64,000 nucleotides of DNA from Paratrimastix pyriformis. Taxonomy: Eukaryota; Preaxostyla; Paratrimastigidae. The stretch spans positions 323,501 through 387,500 of the forward strand of contig JAPMOS010000015.1 in NCBI GenBank assembly GCA_027972325.1. Direction: 5' to 3'. Of the stretch, positions 1 through 9,818 are shown one piece after another. Made by a program: the position numbers and the translations under genes. The stretch's first letter is position 1. Every line of letters starts with the position of its first letter. Under the pieces are notes generated by a model. The model worked only from the letters and a program-made list of their open reading frames with translations, was not told the DNA's origin and ran no database searches.

Positions 1-3000
1 CGCGCAGGGTGGCCCACTCGCGCCGCACGGCACCCGCAGACACGCGGCCAACCTGCGCCCGCAACGCCCGCCACCCCCACCAACACCGACAAGCACAGCG
101 TCCCGATCAATGGAGCGCTCGCAAGGAGATGTGCGAGGCCGGTGGGGGCAGTGGGGGAGAGGGGGGGGGGTCACGGACGGGGGTCTCGGCGTAGCGATGG
201 TCGGGGAGCTCGGGGACGGTGCCAAAGGGCTCCACGGCGGCCATGAAGAGCGGCGCCGCCGGGGCGGGTGTGGCTGCGGATGTCGTCAGGCTCGGGGCCG
301 GGCTGGGCGAGGGGGTGGCCGTCGGCAGGCTGGCCGGTGAGGGGGCCGCGGGAGAGCGGGCGACGGAGGATGGGGCCTGGGAAGATGGGACCGGGGATGG
401 AGCAGCGGCTGGCGGGGCAGCAGCGGCAGGGGCGGGCGCCTGGGGGGAGGCGGATGGCGGCTCGGCGATGGCGGCCGCGCCCTCGCGGAGCCGTTCGGCC
501 TGGCGGGTCCCGGCGGCGGCCGGGGTGAGGTCGCGGGCGATCCGGTCGAGGAAGCTGAGCGCCCCCATCCAGGGCTGGGCGTGGCTCGTGGCCAGGGTGG
601 GCCGGAGCAGGGCGGGGGGCGGCAGGAGGACCCCCTGGGGCGTGTGCAGATCGGGCATGGCCCGGTCGGCCTCCGTCTCGGCCCCGGGGCCCTCGGGGCC
701 CTGCCCGCCGCCGCTTGGGGCGCGCCCTCCGGGCGGCTGTGGGGGCGCCATCGAGCGCCGGGTGCGGGACAGCAGCCCAAACCCGGACGCCCGCCGCCGC
801 AGGCTGCTCTGGGCCCACTCGTCGTACTCCTCCCCCTCGTCCTCCTCCTCCTCATCCCCCTCCTCCTCCTCCTCCTCCCCCTCCTCCTCCTCTCCGTCTC
901 CACCCTCGTCCTCGTTCTCGGCCGCTCTCCTCTTCTTCTTCCTCTTGGCCTCCTTCTTGGCCTCGGTGGCGCCCTTGCCCTCCGGGCCCTCGGCCTCCTG
1001 GTCGGCGTCGTCCCCGGGCAGGTGGCGGTCGGCCCGGTCCCTGACGAGGCGCCCCTCGAGCATGGTCTGGCCCCGGGCCCCCAGCACCGCGCCCCACTCC
1101 TCGTCCGGCCAGCCGCCCAGCCCGGCCGCCATGGCCCGCCGGGTGGCCACGCCCCACTCGGCCGTCTCCGGATCGGTGTCCGGGTCGACCCAGTCCTCGG
1201 CCGGCCCGGCGCGCCACTGCAGCCGAGGGATTGAGGAGGTGGGGTTGTGTGAGGATGGGATGGTCCGGGGATGTCCCACAGAATGAAGGGGATTCGGTCA
1301 CGGGGGATCGGGGGATCGGAAGGTGGGGGCCGACCTGGCGGTTGAGCGGGGGCCGGGCGCCGAAGAAGCGCCTGTGGATGGGGCCCGGCAGGCGGGCCGC
1401 GTGGCGCCAGCCCTCCATGTAGCCCCAGTCGGGGTCCAGGTCCTGGGCCCAGACCTCGGCCGGGTCGTAGTCGTACTGGGGCACGTCCTCCTCGGGGGTG
1501 GGGCGCCCCGGCAGCCAGGCGTCCCCCGCGAAGGTGTGCGGGCCGGCCATGGCCACCGGGTAGGGGGCCGTCCGGGAGAGGGCGTCCTCACGCAGCACAC
1601 GGATGGCCACCGAGATCGGGGGCTGGGCGGCCGGCGGAGGCGGGCAGAGGTCGGGCAGCGAGCGGGTCTGCAGGCCCGCCATGGGGACCCGGTACCGGTC
1701 CAGGTCGCCAATCAGGGTGGCGAAGATGTTCCCCGTCAGGGAGTCCTGCACCCGGGCAGACACGGCTGCGGCCCCCCCAGCGCCATCGAGGACCAGAGAG
1801 GTCGGAAGTGAGGCAAACAGAAGGATGAGGCGGAGGGGGCAGACCCTCGTCCCGGTTCTGCTCCTGGTCGGCCTCGTCGCCTTCCTCGCCTTCCTCGCCC
1901 CCGTCGTCCTCCTCGCCGCCCCCGGCGCCCTCGTCCTCCTCGTCCACGTCGACGGGGGCCACCGACTCGACCGATGCCCACTCGAGGACCGCCCCCAGCC
2001 CCCGGGCGACAAGCAGGGACCGCTGGCCCACCGCCAGCCGCCCCAAGCGGCCGGCCGGGTTCCCAGCAGGGCCGACAGAGGCCGCCGCGGGTGCCGCGGA
2101 TGATGGGGCCGCCGCGCCAGGCGGCGATGTTGATGGCGTGGCCACCGTGCGCGACGGCTGGGGAGGAGACCCGGTGGGCGCAGCAGCCGGGTCGGGGGGC
2201 GGGAAGACCGACTTGAGGAATGCCAGAGCCTGTGCGTAGATGCCGGGGGCCTCGCTCTCCCGAGGGCCGGCAACATCCAACCGACTGTAGCGGCCGGCCG
2301 CCAGCCAGGCGCGCAGGACCACCGCATGGGCCCGGGCCGGGTCCATGACCAGCAGGGGCCGGCCCAACCGCTGGGCGCACTGGCGGGTGAGGGCCGTCCC
2401 CCCGGCGAGGGGCTCCGCGGCCAGGATGAGCACGGCCTCGCTGTCGCGGACGTTCCACTCGGTCCGCTGGTCGACATCGGCCGAGGGGGTCTCCCGGAGC
2501 GGGTACCGGGGGGCCAGCGGCCCGTCCTCGGCCAGGCGGCCCTGGGGGCACCAGCCCTCGCAGGGCAGCCTGAGGGCCAGGGCCGCGTCGAGGGCGGCCC
2601 GATCGACGCCCGTCTGGCCGCCCGAGAGGAGCGTCACCTCGCGCAGGTTGGCCGTGGCCCGCTTGGGGGTCGCCGGGGCCGGGCTGGTGGTCGCGGGGTG
2701 GGCCGGGGAGGCCGGGGGGACCGACTTGGCGGCATCGGCGAGGGCCTCGAAGGACCGGCGGGCGCGGGCATCCTCCTCGTGCTGCTTGGCGAGGGGCAGC
2801 CAGTGGGCGGGAGGGCTCCATCGCTGGACGCCGCGCTGGGCCAACAGCCGGAGCAGCTCGGGGGTCTCACGGCTCTTCATCCACTGCCGGCCCTCCTCGT
2901 CCTCCTCATCTTCCTCGCCCTCCTCGCCGTCATCTTCGTCCTCGTCCTCATCCCCGCCGTCCTCGTCCTCCTCATCCTCATCGGCGTCCTCGTCGCGGCG

Positions 3001-6000
3001 GCGATGCGGCACCGATGAGAAGCTCCCACCTCGCGCTTCCTTCCGGGCCGCCGGCGCCTCCTCCTCCTCTTCCTCCTCCTCCTCCTCCTCCGCATCATCA
3101 TCGTCCTCGTCCTCGTCGTCTTCGTCACCCTCCTCGCCCTCCTCGCCCTCGTCGTCGCCCTCGTCGTCGCCCTCCTGCGCCGACTCTGGTTTTTGTGGGG
3201 GCAGGAGGTACCAGGCGACCAGGACCTGGCCCAGCCCGAGGGCCACCACCTGGCCGATCCAGAGGTCGCTTCCGGGGGGCGGGGCGGGTGGGGCCACCGG
3301 GTCCCGCAGGCTGCCCAGCCGGTGGACGACCGCGGTGGGGTCCCCCTCGGCCCCGGCGGCCAACCGGACGAGCTGCTCGATGGGCAGCACCGTCGCGGGG
3401 GCGCCCGTCTCGGGCTGGACGGAGACCGTCATCCGGTTGCGCATGTCGGGGTTCATGCGGCCCATCATGCCGGCCAGCGAGCTCACCAGCCGGTCCAGAG
3501 CCGTGCCCAGCTGGGCGTGCAGGGACGGCGGGATGCCCGGGATGAGCCCCGGCGGAGGCTCGGGCCCGAAGGGCACCGCGGCGGGCGCATCGGCGGCGGG
3601 GGCGGGGGCGGCGCCGTCGGCGGGCGGGGCGGGAGATCCGTCGACAAGCACCACGTCGCGCGAGTAGAGCATGACCATGTCCCCCAGCCGGAAGGACCGC
3701 TCGGTGCTCTCGACAATGTCGTAGCAGGAGCACTCGAAGCACCCCGACAGGGCGGGCGGCTCGGGCAGGGGCAGGTCCAGCCAGGGCGGCCGGTGGGCCT
3801 CGACGTGGCGCCGGAGGGCCTCCATCTCGTCCGCGTGGCTCAGCGGGCCGGGCGCCTCCGAGGTGGGAGGCGGCAGGGCGGGTTTGGCGGATGCGTGGCG
3901 GCCCTTGCGGCTGCGGGGCCCCGGGGCGGCCATGCAGAGCGAGGGGGCCGGGACCTCCTCGAGGGCCCCGGGGGCGGGCGGCGGCGGCGGGGCGGTGCGG
4001 AAGAGGGCCTGGCGCAGGAAGGGCACCTCCGGCGGGGCGGCGAAGCTGAACGCGCCCGAGGCGGGCGGGGCCGAGGCGGGCGGGGCCAGCTGGAGGGCCG
4101 GCACGATGACCGCCGTCCGGTTGGCCGCGTCGACGGTGACCACCTGATAGAGGCGCTCATCTGCAGGCGCCTCGGCGCCCCCTGCAGCACCGGCAGCACC
4201 GTCGGGTTGTGCGGGGAGGTCGCCCCTGAGCCGGTAGACAAAGTCGCCTACGGGCGGGGTGGATGACGCAAAGCTGTGAGACGGCCGGCGGTGGCGGGGT
4301 GGTGGGTGGGAGGGGCCGGCGGGCTGACCTGGGACGAAGTCGTGCTCGCCGGAGTGGTCCTCGGGGAGCAGGTCGTTGCTCCAGACCTGGGAGCGGTGCC
4401 CGTCCATCCAGAGGACGTCCACCAGGGCCTGGATGCCCTCCACGGTGGCCGTCAGGTTGCTGACTTCCATCCGGCGCTCTCGCTGCTCCCGCTCCTTCTT
4501 CTCCCGCTTGGCCTGGGCGGTGAGGCGAGGGGCGGGGTGGCGGCCAGATGTCAGATGTCAGATGGTGTCGAGGTGGGGGTAGCGCGGTCAGACCTGGGCA
4601 CGCTTGCCTTTGGCGAGCCGGCCCGCCGCGCCGCCGAGGACGTGGGTCCGGGAGCGGTTGGTCCGCGCCAGTGGGGCAACGGCCGGGGCGGGGGCAGTGG
4701 CGGTTGAGGTGGCGGTGGCGGTGGCGGCGTCAACGGGCGCAGGTGCGGGCGGGGGCAGGCCGAACTCCTGGTAGAAGTCCCACGTGGGGTAGCGCACGTC
4801 GGGGTTGCAGATGACCACGTCGCCCAGCTGATGGCGGAACGGGTCCAGGTAGACCAGCGGGGTCACCTCCGCCACCGGGACTGGGTACTCCTCGCTGGGT
4901 GCCGCACCAGCATCCTTAGAGCCCCGCGGGAGGGGCGGTGGAGGGGGTGGTGGTGGTGGGGGGGGGGGGGGGGGGGGGTGCGGTGAGCGGATGGGTTCGA
5001 GCGGCAGTGGCAAGCCTAAAGACAAGTCATAACGTGTCTCCACTGAACTGTCACCAGCCGTCACACGGCAACGGGTGGGGCTGGTGGCTTGGCAGGGACG
5101 GGTTGATGTGGCAGCGTGATAGTAGCATGATGCGGAACGGGGGGCTGGAATGGGGATGGCGAGCCAGGGGAAGCGGCGAGGCACCGCTGGCCACACGAGG
5201 GCGACGCACAGCGAGGACCATGGAGCGCATGCGCGACACCCACGGCGGCTCACCCACCGTCGACCCTCAGGGGAAGCGGACGCCAAGTCGCCTCCCGGTG
5301 GCCCGCCAATAGACCCACGCACATGCTGTCCTGAGCTGCGGGGCGCGGCACCCACGAGGGCCCCAACACGCAGCCGGGACGGACCTTGTGGGAGGAGAGC
5401 CACCTGCAGTAGACGCCCGTCACGACCACCCCGATGACGACCCCGTGCTGGCCGCGGTGGGGCAGCTTGAACATGTGCGGGTTGGTCAGCCAGCGCACCC
5501 GGGACTGGGCGCCCCCCTTGAGGGTGACCTCCTGGCCGGGGACGAAGAGACCGTCCCAGAACGATTCGACGTGCTCGTAGTCCCGCCAGATGTCGTCCCC
5601 CGAAGACAGGCACACCGCCCCGCTGGGGAAGCGCACCGTCACGTCGAACAGGCACTGTGCGGGTGGAGGGGACGAGATGGGACATGAGGTAAGAACTCTG
5701 GAGGAGAGAGGAGGAGGATGAAGAGGAGGAGGAGGATGGGGAGTGGGGAGTGTGGATGGAGGAGCTCACAGACCTCCTCGACGATTCCGATCCACCGCTT
5801 GTGGATGACCACTGCCTCCTCGTGGAAGGGCGACATGAGCTGGATCCGGTCGGCGGTGACGTTCTTGACTAGGTTGGAGCCGCGCAGGAAGCGCAAGTCC
5901 AGGAAGAGCTCCACCCCGACCACGGTGCCCACTTGGTCGGTCGGGTGCCGCGAGCGGGTCGCCGGGTGGGTGGCAGAGACACGAGACCCCTGGATGGAGC

Positions 6001-6391
6001 GGATCTGCTCCTGGAGGAGCTCCGTCGTGGGGCTGGGAAGTGGAGAGGCTTGCACGATACCTCCAGAGGGTGCGGCTGCGTGGGCCTGGACAGCGAAGGC
6101 AGAAAGCTGCGAGTCTGCGTAGACGAGCACGTTCACAATGGATTCGGCAGATGGTGACAGACCAGGCTCGACATACTTCACGAGATCAGAGGGTATTACT
6201 GATCTGTAGACAAGCTTCAGATCATCGATCTTTTCGACGGTTGGTGGATGGCGCAGCCAATTGACGAGAACTTCCCCTTCTTGGGGGAGAAGATCGCCTT
6301 CGGCTGCTGTCTCCCCACCAATTGCAGACACAACTCCCAGCAACCCTGTGTGTGGGTGCCGAACGAGATCCTCATAGAAGAGCCGTGGCAT
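1..6391 (-). CDS. UBE2O: UBE2O-like E2/E3 hybrid ubiquitin enzyme with inserted cpYpsA (SLOG) domain; C-terminus off the window
   Basis: UBE2O is a large hybrid E2/E3 ubiquitin-conjugating enzyme. I reconstruct eight phase-consistent exons: 6391-5774, 5654-5385, 4914-4594, 4512-4329, 4247-1845, 1765-1335, 1216-179 and 52-<1, about 1,770 codons. The start is the ATG opening MPRLFYEDLVRH. Recognisable UBE2O conserved-region sequence includes LKLVYRSVIPSDLV, FWDGLFVPGQEV, VDVLWMDG...SNDLLPEDHSGEHDF, PGDFVYRL (formed across a splice), SCYDIVE...FRLGDMV and GQVVALGLGQVLVAWY. Residues about 1000-1146 (2643-2204) are a complete cpYpsA / 'putative molybdenum carrier' domain. Acidic Glu/Asp runs occupy parts of exons 5 and 7. 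Exon 7 ends ELPDHRYAETP and exon 8 begins the conserved VRREWATL stretch that leads into the UBC core, so the catalytic cysteine lies left of position 1. The family call is firm; the exact exon ends are my reading. Confidence 0.88.
2204..2643 (-). other. cpYpsA / SLOG-superfamily (PF12694-type) domain inside the UBE2O-like protein
   Basis: About 147 residues read LLSGGQTGVDRAALDAALAL, then CEGWCPQGRLAEDGPL, RYPLRETPSADVDQRTEWNV, RDSEAVLIL, LAGGTALT, RPLLVMD and finally LDVAGPRESEAPGIYAQAL. This is the full motif order of the bacterial 'putative molybdenum carrier' / cpYpsA family, a Rossmann-like SLOG nucleotide-binding fold. The GGQTGVDRAALDA loop, the WNVRDS motif and the NVAGPRES-like motif are all kept, so it does not look decayed. 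It lies in the same 2.4-kb exon (4247-1845) as UBE2O-type sequence, with no stop or visible splice site between them. A chimeric assembly or a neighbouring gene is therefore unlikely. Its ligand and role here are unknown. Confidence 0.9.
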
Positions 6392-6510
6392 GTTACCCAC
6401 GGCAGCGAAGGATTCTCAGCGGAAAGCCTGCGCCGCAGAAGGCTAGAGACTGGGCAGATCCGGTTATCCCGCTTCATTCAAGCCGTTTCGGCGCTCCCTT
6501 CGTTCAGCCA
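6392..6510. promoter_or_regulatory. Head-to-head intergenic region between UBE2O and the CH-domain gene
   Basis: Only 119 bp separate the UBE2O ATG (minus strand) from the CH-domain ATG (plus strand). The interval is markedly less GC-rich than the flanking gene bodies. It must hold both transcription starts, so a shared bidirectional promoter is inferred. I see no recognisable core element such as a TATA box. Confidence 0.5.
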
Positions 6511-7736
6511 ATGGTAAATTCCCGTGGGTTGAGACGGGACGTCGGCGCAAAGGCATGCGCCCGCTGGATTGGATGGTTTTTGGGACAGGACTGCATCTCT
6601 GAAATGGAAGATTTTGGCCCCCAACTCCGCGATGGCAGGATCATCTCGCATATCATCGCCCGACTCACAGGGACTCCTTTGGACCTTGGCTCTGCTAAAG
6701 GTTCTCGCTCCCGGCGAATCATCAGTGCGACATTCAACCGACTTGCCGAATTGGGGATGGTCCTCGAGCATGAGGTAAGCGAGGACAGCATCGTGGCCGG
6801 GCAAACCGAACAGGCTATTTCTTTTACAGTTGCAATTGCACGATATGTTCATGTGCAACCCATCAAATTTCGGGTTATTGAGACCGACCCCACCCTCACC
6901 TCCGACGCAGCCCTCCTGGCCTGGGTGCGGGAGGTCGTGGCGGGTCGCCGCAATGTAGAATCTTTTGGGCCATGGTCTGCGTTTCACTGGTCTCCATCTC
7001 CCCCGCTCACCGCGCTCACCGCTCACCGTGCAGCTGGGCGGACGGCTTTGTCCTCAGCATGCTTGCCCTCCTCACATGCCCGCACCCGCCGGGCCTCTGG
7101 ACGCGACTGTCGAGGGATGTCTGTGGCAGCCTCCAGGCTTCCTCATTCAACTCCCCGCCGACCGTGGCAGTGCACACCCCTGGAGCGCTGCTCGGTTGCC
7201 ATCTCGATGCTGACGGAGTGCGGCCTGCCCCCTTTGATCGAGCCCACCGACCTCGCCAAGGGTCTGCCCATTGGGCGCCGGCGGGGACGAGTCACGGATG
7301 GGTTTCTTCGGTAGGAATTTTGGATCCGCGAATCGTCACAGTCTACGCGGGCCTCTGCTATGCTCTCTGCCAAAGGTCCGACCCGCCGCCCGCCGCCCGC
7401 CACCACCCGCCACCACCCGCCACCACCCGCCGCCCGCCGCCGCCCGCCGCCGCCCGCCGCCGCCCGCCGCCGCCCGCCGCCGCCCGCCGCCGCCCGCCGC
7501 CGCCCGCCGCCGCCCGCCGCCCGCCGCCTGCCGCCCGCCTGCCGCCCGCCCCGAGCCGAGTCACTCACGCCGCCCACCTCTCGTTTCCTCCCAGCTCCCG
7601 CTTAGGCCAGCCCTCCCCGAGTCCGGGCAAGCCACCACCGCTCCCGGGCCCACCACCACCACGCTGGCGCAGCCCTCCGAAAGGATGGCTGACGGGCCCC
7701 TTGCGGTTTTGCAAGAGGAACCTACCCCCTCGGTAG
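6511..7736 (+). CDS. Calponin-homology (CH) domain protein
   Basis: Exons 6511-6974, 7034-7118 and 7171-7261 join in phase, with donors gtctgc, gtctgt and gtctgc. The first CH domain covers most of exon 1 (ARWIGWFLGQD, FGPQLRDGRIISHIIARLTG, EDSIVAGQTEQAISF, AIARYV). A second, shorter CH-like unit follows: LLAWVREV, then WADGFVLSML, then RCSVAISMLTECGLPPLIEP. That arrangement resembles the actin-binding tandem CH modules of plastin, alpha-actinin or filamin-type proteins. After 7261 a long GC-only intron follows. My tentative last exon (7606-7736) is proline-rich and ends at a TAG, but the 3' end is a guess. It may act in actin or microtubule binding. Confidence 0.6.
7385..7545. repeat. GC-only minisatellite (CCCGCC/CCG units)
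   Basis: About 160 bp consist almost only of C and G in CCGCCGCCCGCCG-type units, preceded by a few CACCACCCG units. In my model the tract lies in the last intron of the CH-domain gene. The long proline/arginine/alanine reading frames across it on both strands are by-products of the repeat. Confidence 0.8.
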
Positions 7737-8260
7737 GAGTGGCCGCCCTCACCCCAAGGAACACCCCCGCGACGGCCCACCGAACGGAAGGGTCCCCCGT
7801 CCGGGTGAGCCCCCAAGGGATCCTCCTTCCCCCAGGAGCAAGAACCCCCGCCGATGGGACAGGTCCGATTCGTGTTCGCCTTCACACCCGGAAAGACAAG
7901 ACACCGGGAAAAAGGGCACGACATCTCACGAGCGCTTCTGGTGATCATGATGCGTTCTGTTGTTGCAGTTCGGTGCTGCGGATCGGCGTGGGGATGCCCC
8001 TGTGGCGGCATCCACGTGCTCTCGACGGCGAACGCCTCAACCTCGGGGCTCTTCGCCCGGCCCAGCGACGCCCACCAATGAAGTTGCCTCGCCAATCGGG
8101 GGGACGGGGCGAACGGGACGGCACTTTGGTCACGTCCGTCCAGCGAGCCCGGGCCCGGCTCTCGAGGCGGCTCGCGAACTCAGCCGCGAGGTCGGTGGTG
8201 GCGCTGCCAACCCTGAGAGTTGGACGGCGACCGAAGAATACAGTGTACGATAGGCCACGT
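7737..8260. other. Convergent intergenic stretch, nothing recognised
   Basis: This lies between the tentative end of the CH-domain gene and the stop of the HNH-type gene. GC content falls towards the right. I found no homologous protein, tRNA or repeat. It could hold an unrecognised 3' exon of the CH gene. Confidence 0.4.
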
Positions 8261-8840
8261 TCACTTGACTTGACCTCGCTTCCACTCGAGATACTCCTGA
8301 AGAGTTGAAGAGGAATGAATTTCAGGTGGGATGATGTCGGTGTCACCGGACCTGGAGCTCGGGAGCCTGCTTGAGATCGTCGATCGTGACATAATTCTTG
8401 GCCAATACCCCGTGCTTCCATGTTCGGTGGAGCGTGCTATGACACAAGCGGCAGATGTTCACACCAACCACAGTGGGCTTATGACCACGCCGCTTGAGGC
8501 GCTTGATAATCAGTTTGGGGATGGTGTGGTGGAAGGTGAGCCGGGCACGCGATCCGCAAAGTTCACATGTTCCCTCATCGGCCGTAAACTGCGCACGTTC
8601 CTCATCATCCTCATCTTCTTCGGGACCCTCCTCACTGGAGGAGTCCTTCTTGGGCTCCGGCTCCGGTTCCTCTTCTTCCTCAGATTCGTCCTGCTGCTTC
8701 TTCAACTTGCGCCGCTGGTACTTTGAGAGGCGGCGTGGAGGTTCGGCCGACGACTCAACAGGCACCACATCCTCCTCCAACCCTTCAATTTCGGTCTCCT
8801 CCGTGGGATTCTGAGCAGGTTCCTCAACACGAGATGCCAT
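8261..8840 (-). CDS. HNH-like zinc-binding protein
   Basis: Two exons, 8840-8352 and 8296-8261, are joined by a gtccgg...cag intron. The protein (about 174 aa) ends APELQEYLEWKRGQVK. The N-terminal half is charged and disordered (KYQRRKLKKQQ, then a Glu/Ser/Asp run). The C-terminal half is a compact HNH-type treble-clef: CELCG, LTFHHTIPKLI, then ICRLCHSTLHR and LAKNYVTIDDL. This matches a widespread uncharacterised eukaryotic/bacterial HNH-like family with a C..C-HH-C..C-H pattern. Splicing replaces an early stop just past the donor with a conserved-looking tail, which supports the intron. Nuclease activity is not shown. It is head-to-head with the gene at 8944. Confidence 0.75.
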
Positions 8841-8943
8841 TCGAAGAGCAAAAAAGGCGCGAAAACTGGTTGGTTCAGAACGGCAGTCACAACAGCCCCG
8901 TGTGTGGGTGGCTCTTTTTCATCATTTGTGTTCTCTCTTCAAG

Positions 8944-9330
8944 ATGTTCTTCCGTGCTTTGGCATCGGCTGCTCCGGGTGCTCCCTCTGAAATCTTCACT
9001 GCAGATGTAAAATGTGTTGCGCTCCTCGATGCGATCTCAGAGTGGCACAAGAGCATTGATCCTCCGCCACAACCTGGCGTCGCTTTTTTCTATGATCTCT
9101 GTGGTCCGTAAGCCCGGAAGCTGAAACCCTGTCTTAAGTTTGGAGCAGATTCGAACGATCAACAGTTGAATCTTGGCCAACATCTCATGGAAACCGGAAT
9201 CCAGGCCGGCATTGTTCCTCGTGAGACTTATCGGGTTGTCCGTCAATCGGCCGAGGAACTCCAAGTCGCAGCGGCAGCGGCGGCCATGGCAGCTCAGAAG
9301 AAATCAGGTGCCCCAGCAAAGAAAAAGTGA
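8944..9330 (+). CDS. Small CXorf65/C22orf15-like protein
   Basis: Exons 8944-9103 and 9149-9330 join in phase 1 (donor gtccgt, acceptor gcag) to give about 113 aa. The core has CVALLDAISEW, then FFYDLCD, then PRETYRVVRQSAEEL, and a basic KKK end. Spacing and motifs (a DLCD centre followed by RETY-V-R) resemble the small CXorf65/C22orf15 family, for which I know no established function. Similarity is by eye over a short protein, so this is a moderate call. The ATG lies 103 bp from the ATG of the opposite-strand HNH-like gene. Confidence 0.5.
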
Positions 9331-9818
9331 GCCGCCGTTCTTCAACCCCCCCCCCCCCCCCCCCCCACGCACACACGCACACACGCCCCTTTCCCCTCTT
9401 CTATTTACCCGCCCCATGGCTGGACCACCTCCCCATGAGTGTCGAGTGAATGGATCACCTTTGAACGTTCACACTGAAACGCCCATTCCTGTTTGGTTAC
9501 TTGCCGGCCCGGGGAGTTCACGATTATCAGGGCGCCCCGGTCAGCTCGGGAAACCCGCAAGAGGGGCGGTACACATGCTGGATTATTATGGTAACCCGGG
9601 GGCATCGGGTACATGCCATCTCAGCGCCCTCACTCCAGAATAGTCATGCGTTTTTTTCTCGCAAAAAAATACACAGGTGAGACTGTATTTCGACGCGACC
9701 TCCCATTAGAGGATCAGCTCAAGCCCAGCTCTTCGCTTCCGGCTGTCGCTTCTCTGACCCGGACCAGATCGACTATCGGCTCATTCAAACACACGAGTCG
9801 ATTGCAAAATCCTTCCGG
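9331..9818. other. Intergenic region upstream of TOP2
   Basis: It holds an 18-bp C tract near 9349-9366, a CACACG-rich stretch, and an AT-richer part from about 9400. An ATG at 9645 opens a short frame with a possible splice junction before the TOP2 start. I could not link it to TOP2, and it is probably 5' leader. No other gene is evident. Confidence 0.4.

Noticed and set aside
219-1286. Long plus-strand open frame opposite the UBE2O gene
   Set aside because: GC-rich codon structure on the minus strand leaves open frames on the other strand. The plus frame has Ser/Pro/Ala runs and no family similarity, while the minus strand matches UBE2O.
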